Part shown: piece by piece, positions 15,243-22,748 of the stretch
How the letters are laid out: each line of letters starts with the position of its first letter
Position numbering within the stretch: the first letter of the stretch is position 1
Origin: Moraxellaceae bacterium
GTDB lineage: Bacteria; Pseudomonadota; Gammaproteobacteria; Burkholderiales; Rhodocyclaceae
Length of the DNA: 34,038 nt
Assembly: GCA_031119205.1 (NCBI GenBank)
Contig: JAVHYF010000042.1
Location: 1-34,038, forward strand
Reading direction: 5' to 3'
The notes under the pieces: generated by a model
Database searches by the model: none
What the model saw: only the letters and a program-made list of their open reading frames with translations
What the model was told of the DNA's origin: nothing
Position numbers and translations under genes: made by a program

Positions 15243-15806
15243 TCAGGCGCCTGCGCGCAGGCGCAGCGTCCAGTCCGCCAGCGCCTGCACGGCCTTGCCG
15301 ACGTGCGCGCGGGTCTTCTCGTCGGTCAGCTTGCCCTGGTCGTCGAACTTGCCCTGGGCCAGCGTCACCAGCACTTCGGGGGCGCTCATCACCAGCATGC
15401 CCACCGCGGCCAGCACCTTGCGCAGTTCGTATTGCGAGCGTGCTGTGCCGAACTGCCCCGGGGAGGCGCCCATCACCGCGGCTGGCTTGCCGGCCCAGAT
15501 GTTTGCGCCGGAGGGGCGGGAGGCATGGTCGATGGCGTTCTTCAACACACCGGGAATCGAATGGTTGTACTCCGGCGTGGCGAAGAGCACGGCGTCGGCG
15601 GCCAGGATGCGCTGCTTGAAGGCATCGACGCCTGCGTGGCTCTTGCCGTCGTCATCGGCGTTGTAGGGCGGAATGTCGTGCAGGGTGGCGATCTCGATGC
15701 GCACACTGGCCGGGGCCAGTTCCTGCGCGGCTTGCAGCAGGCCGAGGTTGAGGGACTGGCGGCGCAGGCTGCCGGCGATGCCGAGGATGACAAGGGGTTG
15801 GCTCAT
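15243..15806 (-). CDS. NAD(P)H-dependent FMN reductase (ChrR/azoreductase type)
   Basis: This 187-residue flavodoxin-fold reductase begins MSQPLVILGIAGSLRRQSLN, with the FMN-phosphate loop GSLRRQSLN. TPEYNHSIPGVLKNAID is the signature of the ChrR/YieF quinone, chromate and azo-dye reductases. The length matches the family (about 180-190). It would pass electrons from NAD(P)H through FMN to quinones or similar acceptors in the cytoplasm, limiting one-electron redox cycling. The start at 15806 is set by the conserved N-terminus. It follows doxX on the same strand after a 123-bp gap holding a strong hairpin and three tandem 11-bp repeats, so it may have its own promoter. Confidence 0.92.
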   Translation of the reverse strand: MSQPLVILGIAGSLRRQSLNLGLLQAAQELAPASVRIEIATLHDIPPYNADDDGKSHAGVDAFKQRILAADAVLFATPEYNHSIPGVLKNAIDHASRPSGANIWAGKPAAVMGASPGQFGTARSQYELRKVLAAVGMLVMSAPEVLVTLAQGKFDDQGKLTDEKTRAHVGKAVQALADWTLRLRAGA

Positions 15807-15838
15807 GCGTGTGCTCCATGCGTGGTTGGAGGAGGAAT

Positions 15839-15871
15839 GTACGCCATGGGTACGCCCCGGGTACGCCACGG
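15839..15871. repeat. Three tandem 11-bp repeats upstream of the FMN reductase
   Basis: Copies gtacgccatgg (15839-15849), gtacgccccgg (15850-15860) and gtacgccacgg (15861-15871) abut. They lie 33-65 bp upstream of the reductase start. The period is one DNA helical turn, so a protein bound to each copy would sit on one face. Replication slippage is the alternative origin. Confidence 0.75.
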
Positions 15872-15887
15872 GGTCGTGGGTGCCGGA

Positions 15888-15919
15888 CGGCAGGGGCCGA
15901 AGGCGGATGGCCCCTGCCG
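15888..15919 (-). terminator. Hairpin just after the doxX stop
   Basis: An 11-bp perfect stem (15888-15898 with 15909-15919) around a 10-nt loop begins 11 bp past the doxX stop on the minus strand. No T-tract follows. It probably reduces read-through into the reductase or protects the doxX mRNA 3' end. Confidence 0.5.
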
Positions 15920-15929
15920 GCAAGCGGCC

Positions 15930-16322
15930 TCAGTTGAAGCGGCCGCCCAGGCTGATACGACCCGCGCCAAGCAGTGCGACTGCCAGCGCGCCGAAGAGGA
16001 ACAACCCTTGCAGTTCCAGCGCCCAGGCGCCGTTGCGGGTCAGCGAGAACAACTCGTTCATGTGCACCAGCGCGATGGCAAACACCATGTTGACCGCCAC
16101 GATCAGTGCTGCCGGACGCGTCCAGTAGCCGACGATCAGCAGCACCGGCGCCAGGATCTCGCCGATGTACACGCCGTAGGCAATGAAGCCCGGCAGGCCG
16201 GCCTTGACCAGCGATCCTTCGATGAAGCCGATACCACCACTGAGTTTGCCGAGCCCATGCAGCAGCATCAGGATGCCGATGGCGAGGCGCAGGACGAGCT
16301 TGCCGAAGTCTTCTGTTCTCAT
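15930..16322 (-). CDS. DoxX family membrane protein
   Basis: This 130-residue protein has four hydrophobic segments. Family signatures are LRLAIGILMLLHGLGKL at the N-terminus and the middle block YIGEILAPVLLIVGYWTRPAALIV. DoxX-like proteins (YphA, MhqP, CatD types) are inner-membrane proteins often encoded beside quinone or FMN reductases and linked to quinone and thiol stress, which fits the neighbour. No catalytic residues can be assigned. The start at 16322 gives the usual length. Three tandem 10-bp repeats lie 83-112 bp upstream. Confidence 0.9.
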   Translation of the reverse strand: MRTEDFGKLVLRLAIGILMLLHGLGKLSGGIGFIEGSLVKAGLPGFIAYGVYIGEILAPVLLIVGYWTRPAALIVAVNMVFAIALVHMNELFSLTRNGAWALELQGLFLFGALAVALLGAGRISLGGRFN

Positions 16323-16404
16323 GATTTCCCTTGTGGTGGTTGATGCCGGAGGTGTGTGCGGTTGTCCGGGCAGAACGTCCGGGCGTCAGGACGCGCTGCA
16401 TCGG

Positions 16405-16434
16405 GTCGTGATGTGTCGTGATGCGTCGTGATGA
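16405..16434. repeat. Three tandem 10-bp repeats upstream of doxX
   Basis: GTCGTGATG plus one variable base (T, C, A) is repeated three times without gaps (16405-16414, 16415-16424, 16425-16434). The sequence differs from the 11-bp array before the FMN reductase. A perfect inverted repeat, gcgtc/gacgc (16383-16394), lies between the array and doxX. Confidence 0.8.
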
Positions 16435-16500
16435 GCTGTCAAGGCGTCCGGCCGTTCGAGGATGGACTCTGGCACAAGGTTCCGCCGCGGCAAAGCCGCA

Positions 16501-16528
16501 AAGAAAAAGGCCGGGATGCCCCGGCCTT
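16501..16528 (-). terminator. Intrinsic terminator of the second chemoreceptor gene
   Basis: On the minus strand a 9-bp stem (16520-16528 with 16507-16515) around a 4-nt loop runs into TTTTTCTT (16508-16501). It lies 28 bp after the chemoreceptor stop and is a good Rho-independent terminator. Confidence 0.88.
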
Positions 16529-16555
16529 CTGCTTGCTAAGGATGATGACATATGG

Positions 16556-17815
16556 CTATAGCCTGAAGGTCGTCACCGTGCTGTTCATGCGGGTGGCGAA
16601 TGCGTGCAGCTTTTCGGCAGACAGGCTCATGCTGGTGACCGTGTTGTTGTTGTTCTCCACCATGCGGGCGATCCGCTCGATGTTGCGGGCGATCTCGCCA
16701 TTGGAGCGGTTCTGCTCGCGCACGGCGGTGGCAATCTGGTCCAGCTCGTCGGTGGCACGTGCCACGGCGTCGTTGGCGCTGCTCAGCGCGGCAACGGTAT
16801 CGTCCATGCCGGCACTGCTGTCCTGGATGGTCGACAGTCCGTGCGCGACCGCACTCTCGAGGTCCACCGCCTGTGCGTTCAGGGTGGCGGTGATGCTGTC
16901 GATCTCTGTCGCCGACTGGCCGGACTTCTCGGCCAGTTTGCGCACCTCGTCGGCCACCACGGCGAAGCCACGGCCGGCCTCGCCAGCACGGGCTGCTTCG
17001 ATCGCGGCATTCAGGGCGAGCAGGTTGGTCTGGTCCGCGATCTCGCGCACCTGACGGGTCATGTTGCTGATGCGCTGCATGCTGGTGACGGATTCCCGCG
17101 AGGCCGCCGCCACGCGCTGGATCACCAGGGCGGCTTCGTCCACCACGCGCTTCACGTCTTCCAGCTTGCTGCGTACGCCGCGCGACTGATCCAGGCTGTC
17201 ATGCGACAGCCGGTTGGCGTTGTCGGCGTTCTCGGTGATGGTCTGCATCGCCTGCGACACTTCTTCCATCGACACGGCGGTGGAAGAGGCGGCCTCGGAT
17301 TGCTCGAAGGACGAGTCGGACACCTTGGCCACATCATCGGCCACGGCATCCACGCCTTGCTTGAGGGTGACCGCCCCTTCGCGGATCTGCCCGATCAGCG
17401 CGCCGAGGTCCTTGCGGATGGTCTCGGCCGAGTCCGCCACCTGACCCAGCTCGATCGTCTCGTGAGTCTGCACGGCCTGGCTGAAGTCACCGGCGGCGAG
17501 GCGTCGCAGGTCGTCGGCGAGTGCGCGCGTGCTGCGTACCAGGCGATTGTTCAGTAGCCACAGGAACAGCCCCAGTGCGACCAGGCAAGCCGTGCCCATC
17601 AACACGAAGGTCGTCCACATGGCAGAGTTGGCTGACGCGAGGATTTCCGCGGTGGCAGCGTTGCTCTGCGTCTTGCCGAGTTCGGTCGCCAATGCCTGCA
17701 CGGCCGACCATTGCATCTGCAGGCCGGCAACCGATGCGGCCAGCACGCACAGCGTGCCAAGCCCGCAGACAAACAGAAGCTGGTTGCGCATGCTGCTGAA
17801 GACGCGAGAGAACAT
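16556..17815 (-). CDS. Methyl-accepting chemotaxis protein with minimal periplasmic domain
   Basis: This 419-residue chemoreceptor starts at the ATG at 17815 (AAGGA upstream); the open frame continues further but without receptor-like sequence. TM1 is about residues 12-31 and TM2 about 67-88, leaving only about 35 residues in the periplasm, far shorter than standard ligand-binding domains (150 or more). A HAMP-like segment ([17 protein letters not shown]) and a full signalling domain follow, with the intact tip [19 protein letters not shown]. It probably senses something in the membrane or cytoplasm, or relies on another protein. A sigma-28 type promoter lies upstream. It diverges from motD and has its own terminator, so it is a single-gene unit. 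Confidence 0.93.
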   Translation of the reverse strand: MFSRVFSSMRNQLLFVCGLGTLCVLAASVAGLQMQWSAVQALATELGKTQSNAATAEILASANSAMWTTFVLMGTACLVALGLFLWLLNNRLVRSTRALADDLRRLAAGDFSQAVQTHETIELGQVADSAETIRKDLGALIGQIREGAVTLKQGVDAVADDVAKVSDSSFEQSEAASSTAVSMEEVSQAMQTITENADNANRLSHDSLDQSRGVRSKLEDVKRVVDEAALVIQRVAAASRESVTSMQRISNMTRQVREIADQTNLLALNAAIEAARAGEAGRGFAVVADEVRKLAEKSGQSATEIDSITATLNAQAVDLESAVAHGLSTIQDSSAGMDDTVAALSSANDAVARATDELDQIATAVREQNRSNGEIARNIERIARMVENNNNTVTSMSLSAEKLHAFATRMNSTVTTFRL

Positions 17816-17909
17816 GGTGGGCGATCCTTGCTGAGGCGGGAGAACTTGACGGGCTGCGGCCGGAGGGTGCGCCAGGGGAATCGCTGACCGGTCGCTTCCG
17901 CACTGCTTG

Positions 17910-17937
17910 TTATCGGCAAACGGGCTCGCCTTCTTGA
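17910..17937 (-). promoter_or_regulatory. Sigma-28 (FliA) type promoter of the second chemoreceptor
   Basis: On the minus strand the -10 element is GCCGATAA (complement of 17910-17917), a perfect match to the sigma-28 consensus. TCAA (complement of 17934-17937) lies 16 bp upstream, one base from TAAA and one base over the usual N15. The message would have about 90 nt before the ATG at 17815. Confidence 0.65.
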
Positions 17938-18060
17938 GCACCGCTGCAAGGTGGCCGCGCATCTGCCGGGCGGGGTGTTCAGGTGCCGGGATGCTCGCCG
18001 TAAACAATGTGAGACACGGGGGGCGATACCCCCTCATTCACGAACCTTGCGGAGCATCCG

Positions 18061-18927
18061 ATGGCGCGTCGCCAGCACGAGGAGGAGCACGAAAACCACG
18101 AGCGCTGGCTGGTGTCGTACGCCGACTTCATCACTCTGTTGTTCGCGTTCTTCGTGGTCATGTATGCGATCAGCTCCGTGAATGAGGGCAAGTATCGGGT
18201 GCTGTCGGATTCGCTGGTCCAGGCCTTTCGCAGCACGGTGAACGTCGAGGGCGCCACCGTGGTGTCGCCGCCGCGCGACGCGGGCTCGCCGGTGCCGGTG
18301 GTGGTGGCAAAGCCACCGCCCAATCCGGAAGAAGAAGCGCGCAAGGAGAAGCACCGCCAGCGTATGCGCAGCATGGCGGAGGAGATCCGCCGCGTGCTGG
18401 CACCGCTGGTCAGCGGTGGGCAGGTGCGGGTCAGCGAGGGCGCGCGCGGCATCTCGGTCGAGATCAACGCCAGCGTGCTGTTCCGGCCCGCCGAGGCCTT
18501 GCTGGGGCCGGATGCGGTGCGTGCACTGCGTGCGGTGGCTGAGGTTGTGGCCCAAGGGCAGTTCCCGATCGTCGTTGAAGGCCACACCGACAACCTGCCG
18601 ATCAGCAACGCGCTGTTTCCGTCGAACTGGGAGTTGTCCGCCGTGCGTGCCTCGTCGGTGGTGCGTCTGTTCGTCGACAGCGGCGTGAATCCGGCGCGTC
18701 TCACGGCCGCCGGCTATGGAGACCAGCGCCCGATTGCCGACAACGCTTCGGCGGATGGTCGTGCGCGCAACCGGCGCGTCACCATCCTCATCGAGTCGAT
18801 GCTGGCAGAGGAGCCCGCCAGCGCGCCGTCGGCACCGATGACCACGCGCAGCGTCGATGGCGCGCTGGGCACGCCGGAAGGCGTGCAGATCGAACCTCCG
18901 GTGGGGGCACGGCCGATCGGTCAGTGA
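18061..18927 (+). CDS. motD: MotD, flagellar stator B-type subunit
   Basis: This 288-residue protein opens with the MotD hallmark HENHERWLVSYADFITLLF, followed by a single membrane helix. The Asp in YADF (Asp22) is the proton-conducting residue of MotB-type subunits. A Pro-rich, charged linker (about 75-105) leads to an OmpA-like peptidoglycan-binding domain (about 120-250; VEGHTDNLPIS, LTAAGYGDQRP, RARNRRVTI). It anchors the torque-generating stator to the cell wall. GGAG lies 6 nt upstream. MotD normally pairs with MotC encoded directly before it, but here the upstream neighbour is a divergent chemoreceptor, so the A-type partner must be elsewhere. Confidence 0.93.
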   Translation: MARRQHEEEHENHERWLVSYADFITLLFAFFVVMYAISSVNEGKYRVLSDSLVQAFRSTVNVEGATVVSPPRDAGSPVPVVVAKPPPNPEEEARKEKHRQRMRSMAEEIRRVLAPLVSGGQVRVSEGARGISVEINASVLFRPAEALLGPDAVRALRAVAEVVAQGQFPIVVEGHTDNLPISNALFPSNWELSAVRASSVVRLFVDSGVNPARLTAAGYGDQRPIADNASADGRARNRRVTILIESMLAEEPASAPSAPMTTRSVDGALGTPEGVQIEPPVGARPIGQ

Positions 18928-18998
18928 GCGCGGCCTCCAGGCACCTGGTTGCGGGGCGGGACCGTATGCCTAGGTCTGCTCCGGGTCTGCCCCCTTAC

Positions 18999-19034
18999 CT
19001 GCGTGGAACCTTTACCCGTGCCGAACCCACGCAG
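18999..19034. repeat. Inverted repeat downstream of motD
   Basis: ctgcgtgg (18999-19006) and ccacgcag (19027-19034) are perfect inverted repeats across a 20-nt loop. The 214-bp gap 18928-19141 contains this, the hairpin at 19105-19122 and no gene I can support. Confidence 0.4.
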
Positions 19035-19104
19035 ACGTCCAGGCGGGCGCAACACGACCGAAGCGACAGATCAATGAGTCAGGAGCAGTCAGGAAGCGGG
19101 TCGA

Positions 19105-19122
19105 GCGTGCCGGAAGGCACGC
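19105..19122. terminator. Hairpin with GGAA loop between convergent motD and flgN
   Basis: gcgtgcc (19105-19111) pairs with ggcacgc (19116-19122) around GGAA. A second possible stem, cgcgca (19120-19125) with tgcgcg (19133-19138), overlaps its right arm. There is no T-tract; it lies 20 bp past the flgN stop. Confidence 0.45.
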
Positions 19123-19141
19123 GCAGAGACTGTGCGCGGGT

Positions 19142-19618
19142 TCAGACGCTGCCGAACAGGCGTGAGCCGGGGCGCGTCGAGGTCTGGCCGTCGGGGCCGT
19201 AGGTCGTGGGGCGGTCGGACAGCGACATGAGCATGGCGAGCGCCTGGTGGTTGCTCGACAGTTGCTCGGTGATACGGATGCCGTTGTCGGAGTTCAGGTC
19301 ACGCGCCAGCTTCACCTGGCTGAGGTAGGCCTGCCAAGAGGGATGCGCGGGATTGGCCAGCAGGGCTTCGATGCCCTCGCGGCTGGATTGCTGCCCGGCC
19401 TGGGCCAGCAGGGCAGCACGATTGTCGGCGAACTGCTGCAGGGTGCGGGCGAGCGCGTTCTTGCGTTCGGCGATGGCGAACAGCGGCTCTACTTCGCGCT
19501 GGCCGAGGACCGTGCGCTCTTCTTCCAGCAAGACGACGAACGCCTCCACCTGCTCGCGCTCGGCGTCAAGCAGGGCAATGAGGCGCTGGCGAAGAACGGC
19601 TCGGTCTGTAATCGTCAC
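19142..19618 (-). CDS. flgN: FlgN, export chaperone for hook-filament junction proteins
   Basis: This 158-residue, mostly helical protein has the usual FlgN length. LLDAEREQVEAFVVLLEEER near the N-terminus and KLARDLNSDNGIRI toward the C-terminus fit the family. FlgN binds FlgK and FlgL in the cytoplasm and hands them to the flagellar export gate. It starts with GTG at 19618, and its first four bases (GTGA) contain the TGA stop of flgM, so the two are translationally coupled. FlgK and FlgL, its clients, are not in this window. Confidence 0.9.
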   Translation of the reverse strand: MTITDRAVLRQRLIALLDAEREQVEAFVVLLEEERTVLGQREVEPLFAIAERKNALARTLQQFADNRAALLAQAGQQSSREGIEALLANPAHPSWQAYLSQVKLARDLNSDNGIRITEQLSSNHQALAMLMSLSDRPTTYGPDGQTSTRPGSRLFGSV

Positions 19619-19911
19619 GCGGTACGCGGTTGCGCAGCCAGCATCTGGCGCACGCTGTCGATCAGGCCATCGGCCACTTTTTCCGGATTGACCTTGAAGC
19701 GGCCCTCGGTAATGGCTTGCTTGATCTCTTCCACCTTGCCGCTGTCGACCACCGGGCTGTTGTTCAGCACGGAGTCGAGTTGGGCCAGACGGGACGACAG
19801 CTCGACCTTGGACTCGCTGCTCGTCGTTTCGGCGGGCGCTTCACGGCCGACGCGCGACTTGTTGTCGCTGCCAGACGTGCTGACCGGTTTGAGTGTGTTA
19901 TCGATTTTCAC
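19615..19911 (-). CDS. flgM: FlgM, anti-sigma-28 factor
   Basis: This 98-residue protein has the family length. The N-terminal half is polar and probably disordered (MKIDNTLKPVSTSG), and the C-terminal half is the helical sigma-binding part (VDSGKVEEIKQAITEGRFKV, then IADGLID-like VADGLIDSVRQML). FlgM holds sigma-28 (FliA) inactive until the hook is finished and FlgM is exported. It starts with GTG at 19911, AAGGG about 8 nt upstream. A near-consensus sigma-28 promoter lies 83 bp upstream, giving the usual autoregulatory loop. It overlaps flgN by 4 nt. Confidence 0.94.
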   Translation of the reverse strand: MKIDNTLKPVSTSGSDNKSRVGREAPAETTSSESKVELSSRLAQLDSVLNNSPVVDSGKVEEIKQAITEGRFKVNPEKVADGLIDSVRQMLAAQPRTA

Positions 19912-19993
19912 GGCGTTTCCCTTCTACTCAAGGAACAAGTGCTCCGGATCTTCGTCCGCGGGTGTGCGGGTTTGTCCGGATGCCTTGGCGAGC

Positions 19994-20020
19994 TTAACGG
20001 CACAAACGCAGGGAACTTTA
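19994..20020 (-). promoter_or_regulatory. Sigma-28 (FliA) promoter of flgM-flgN
   Basis: On the minus strand the sequence reads TAAAGTTC, 11 bases, GCCGTTAA. Against the consensus TAAAGTTT-N11-GCCGATAA this is 7 of 8 and 7 of 8 with exact spacing. The mRNA would start about 75 nt before the flgM GTG. The remainder of the gap to flgA (20021-20145) shows nothing else I can support. Confidence 0.85.
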
Positions 20021-20145
20021 ACCGCTTTTCCGGCGTTGCAGCAGCTGCTCACACGCTTCTTAACGACCTGATGGGTAAGGGCTTGAGGGGTTTTGACGGG
20101 CGGTCCGTGAAGCCTGCCCAAGGGTCGGGGACAGGTTGGTGTCGC

Positions 20146-20904
20146 TCAGGGTACCTCTACAACCCCTTGCTCCTGTGCAATGCCGCTGATGATGCGCCCG
20201 TTTGACAGACGAACGCGGACGTTCTGCCCGCGTTCGGCGTTGTTCATGGCGCGCCCCTCGTTGCTGACCGAGAAGCCGCTGCCACGCGTGGTCACCCGCA
20301 CGGTCTGGCCTGCCTGGACTGCAGCCTCCCGACGCAGGTTGGCGGCGCGGAGGGTGGAGCCGGCGGGCATCGCCTGGCGCATGCGCTGGCCGACCGCGTT
20401 GGCCGGGTCGAGCACGGCATCTCCTGGCTGGGCCGACAGTTCGCCCTGGGTTGTCGTGAGGTCGGCATCCACAAGCCGCTGCCCGGCCGATACCGGGCGG
20501 CTCAGGATCACCCAGTGGCCGGTCACGCGGACTTCGGCCGGCACGAACAACGACCAGTTGGCGCCTTCTGCGCAACGTACGCCGACGGCAAGCTGGCCCC
20601 AGGGTTTCTGGCCACGCTGCAGCCAGGGCTCCAGTTGCTGGCAAGGAGGGCGGCTGGCGTTGGCGGCCGGGGTGGTGACCGAGATGCTGATTTCGCCCGG
20701 CAGTGCCGCGGTCTGTTCTCTGAGGAAGCGTTCCACGGCCATGCGGATGATGGCCGGATCCTGCGCGGGCATGTCGTAGGCCCGGACGGTGTTGCCGAGG
20801 AACAGGGGGGCGATCAGCACGCAGGACAGCCTGGGCAGCGTCCGACGGAGCACGGCAGGGAGAAGGGCGAGGGAGGCGAAAAGAGGAGGGACAGCAGGCT
20901 TCAT
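20146..20904 (-). CDS. flgA: FlgA, P-ring assembly chaperone
   Basis: From the ATG at 20904 this is 252 residues. The C-terminal SAF/beta-clip region is clear: [20 protein letters not shown], then [19 protein letters not shown] and [13 protein letters not shown] at the end. FlgA works in the periplasm, helping FlgI form the P-ring. The start is uncertain: ATGs at 20913 and 20904 lack a ribosome binding site, and a GTG at 20853 gives a classical signal peptide ([19 protein letters not shown], cleavage after VRA) and 235 residues, closer to the family size. It diverges from flgB, and flgM follows with its own promoter. Confidence 0.9.
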   Translation of the reverse strand: MKPAVPPLFASLALLPAVLRRTLPRLSCVLIAPLFLGNTVRAYDMPAQDPAIIRMAVERFLREQTAALPGEISISVTTPAANASRPPCQQLEPWLQRGQKPWGQLAVGVRCAEGANWSLFVPAEVRVTGHWVILSRPVSAGQRLVDADLTTTQGELSAQPGDAVLDPANAVGQRMRQAMPAGSTLRAANLRREAAVQAGQTVRVTTRGSGFSVSNEGRAMNNAERGQNVRVRLSNGRIISGIAQEQGVVEVP

Positions 20905-21114
20905 GGCAGGCATGTAAGCACGATCGCGCTGCTGCGGAAAGGCCGAGGACGGCGGGTGAAGGCGGGCTTTTCCCGGGGCTGCCGGAAGCCCCGTTGCCGT
21001 TGCTGCCGGCAGGGCGGCAAAGCTTGCCGGCCGCCGCTCGTCGGCCCTGCCGGTTTGCCCGGTGTTTTGCCGTCTTTTTACCGTCTTGCCATGCAAATCA
21101 GGTGCTTAGGATGC

Positions 21115-21130
21115 TGGCACGGAAGCTGCG
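21115..21130 (+). promoter_or_regulatory. Sigma-54 type promoter of the flgB operon
   Basis: TGGCACG (21115-21121), four bases, CTGCG. The invariant GG and GC are spaced 10 bp, and the -24 half is a perfect match to TGGCACG; the -12 half (CTGCG against TTGCA) is weaker. The transcript would start about 75 nt before flgB. Sigma-54 control of hook-basal-body genes is known from Pseudomonas and Vibrio. No enhancer site was identified. Confidence 0.7.
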
Positions 21131-21214
21131 ATAGGGATGCCGAGCGAGCACAGGGGTGCCGCCACCGGAGCAACCAGCATGGAACCGCGCAGCCACACCG
21201 ACGGAGAGCAAGAG

Positions 21215-21622
21215 ATGAACATCCAGACCGACGCCAACATGCGCTTCCACCAGAATGCCCTCAACCTGCGCGCCCAGCGCCAGGAAGTGCTGGCCTCCAA
21301 TATCGCCAACTCCGACACGCCGCACTACAAGGCTCGCGACATGGACTTCAAGGCCGCCCTGAGCGGCGCGGTGTCCGGCCGCATGGTTGGCCCGTTGGCA
21401 CTGTCGACCACCAAGAACCGCCATCTCGAAGGTCGCGCCGACGGCATGCTGCCGGCCTACACCCTGTACCGCAACGAGCAGCAATCGTCGGTGGATGGCA
21501 ACACCGTGCATCTGGACACAGAGCGCGCCGCCTTCGCCGAGAACGCGCTGCACTACGAAGCCAGCGTCACCTTCATCAACGGCCTGCTGCGCACCATGCA
21601 GCTGGCGGTGCAAGGCCAGTAA
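21215..21622 (+). CDS. flgB: FlgB, proximal rod protein
   Basis: This 135-residue protein has the expected length. The rod signature [21 protein letters not shown] lies in the N-terminal third, and the C-terminal helix [19 protein letters not shown] matches rod subunits. FlgB forms the part of the rod nearest the MS ring. The ATG at 21215 has GGAG 8 nt upstream; the open frame before it lies in the promoter region. It is the first gene of flgB-flgJ, all on one strand with short gaps. Confidence 0.95.
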   Translation: MNIQTDANMRFHQNALNLRAQRQEVLASNIANSDTPHYKARDMDFKAALSGAVSGRMVGPLALSTTKNRHLEGRADGMLPAYTLYRNEQQSSVDGNTVHLDTERAAFAENALHYEASVTFINGLLRTMQLAVQGQ

Positions 21623-21633
21623 GGAGCGCGGCC

Positions 21634-22041
21634 ATGAGCATGCTCAGCGTCTTCCAGATTGCCGGCTCCGCGCTCAACGCGCAGTCGGTTCGCCTGAACA
21701 CCACGGCCAGCAATATGGCCAACGCCGACAGCATCACCAGCGCCGACGGCACGGCGTATCGCGCCAAGCAGGTGGTGTTCGAGACCGTGCAGATGGGCGG
21801 TCCGCAATCTCAGGGCGTGCGCGTGCAGCAGGTGGTGGAAAGCGCTGCGCCGATGCGCCTGACCTACGACCCGAGCAATCCGGCAGCCAATGAAGAAGGC
21901 TACGTGGAGATGCCCAACGTCGACGTGGTGGAGGAGATGGTGAACATGATTTCCGCCTCCCGCTCCTACCAGACCAACGTCGAGATGATGAACACCGCCC
22001 GTGTGCTGATGCAGCGCACGCTCACGATCGGCCAAGGCTGA
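21634..22041 (+). CDS. flgC: FlgC, proximal rod protein
   Basis: This 135-residue rod protein carries the family N-terminus ([20 protein letters not shown], then NMANADS) and C-terminus ([20 protein letters not shown]). The helices at both ends form the coiled-coil core of the rod. AAGGAG lies 7 nt before the ATG, and the gap from flgB is 11 bp, so the two are translated from one mRNA. Confidence 0.95.
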   Translation: MSMLSVFQIAGSALNAQSVRLNTTASNMANADSITSADGTAYRAKQVVFETVQMGGPQSQGVRVQQVVESAAPMRLTYDPSNPAANEEGYVEMPNVDVVEEMVNMISASRSYQTNVEMMNTARVLMQRTLTIGQG

Positions 22042-22061
22042 GCAGTCCCCGGAGAACCACC

Positions 22062-22733
22062 ATGAGCACCGTCAATAGCGCCACCAGTTCGCAGGAGATC
22101 CTCAACTCCTTGAGTCGCGGAAAAGCGCTCAACGAGAAGGCCGACCTGGACACCCAGTCCCGCTTCCTGAAGCTGCTGACCACGCAGCTGCAGAACCAGG
22201 ACCCGATGAACCCGATGGACAACGCGCAGACGACGTCGCAGCTCGCGCAGATCTCCACTGTGGATGGCATCGAGCGCCTCAACAGCACGCTGGGCACCAT
22301 GATGGGCAACATGAAATCCAGCGAGACCCTGCAGGCCGCCGCCCTGGTGGGTCGTCAGGTGATGCTGGACGGCAAGGACATGGTGCTGGCCGAGAAGATG
22401 GCCATCGGTGGCATCCAGCTCAATGGCGACGCCGACAGCGTGGTCGTCAGCATCAAGGACAAGAACGGCCTGGAAGTGGCCAGCCTGGACCTGAAGGATC
22501 TGGACGCCGGCTCCCACGCCGTGGTGTGGGACGGCAAGACCTTCGATGGTTCGCAGGCCGCCGATGGCACTTACACGATTTCGGTCGCTGCCACGCTGAA
22601 AGGCGAGAAGGTGACGGCCAAAACCCTGCAGATGGCAACTGTCACCAACGTGGTGGCTGATGGCGGCGCTGTGCAACTGGACGTGGGCAAGCTGGGTCGC
22701 ATCGGCCTGTCCGACATCCGCATGATCATTTGA
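22062..22733 (+). CDS. flgD: FlgD, hook cap (hook assembly scaffold)
   Basis: This 223-residue protein has the conserved N-terminal export and capping region, FLKLLTTQLQNQDPMNPMDN, followed by QLAQISTVDGIERLN. The C-terminal half forms the Ig/FlgD domain (AVVWDGKTFDGSQAADGTYT). FlgD sits on the tip of the growing hook and guides FlgE polymerisation; it is discarded when the hook is complete. GGAG lies about 8 nt upstream. Length matches the family. Confidence 0.95.
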   Translation: MSTVNSATSSQEILNSLSRGKALNEKADLDTQSRFLKLLTTQLQNQDPMNPMDNAQTTSQLAQISTVDGIERLNSTLGTMMGNMKSSETLQAAALVGRQVMLDGKDMVLAEKMAIGGIQLNGDADSVVVSIKDKNGLEVASLDLKDLDAGSHAVVWDGKTFDGSQAADGTYTISVAATLKGEKVTAKTLQMATVTNVVADGGAVQLDVGKLGRIGLSDIRMII

Positions 22734-22748
22734 TTCGGAGCAAGCAAC

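Noticed and set aside
16405-16434. Reading the three 10-bp repeats as a CRISPR remnant
   Set aside because: The units abut with no spacers and are far shorter than CRISPR repeats; no cas gene is nearby.
18001-18029. TAAA and GGCGATAC as a sigma-28 promoter before motD
   Set aside because: The spacing is 17 rather than 15 and the -10 is imperfect, so it was not listed as a feature.
18924-19202. Plus-strand frame of 92 codons after motD
   Set aside because: No recognisable features or ribosome binding site, and it runs into the convergent flgN gene through hairpins that look like terminators.
21047-21085. Minus-strand sigma-54 promoter for flgA (GG-TAAAAAGACG-GC)
   Set aside because: Only the GG and GC are present; neither the -24 nor the -12 half resembles the consensus otherwise.
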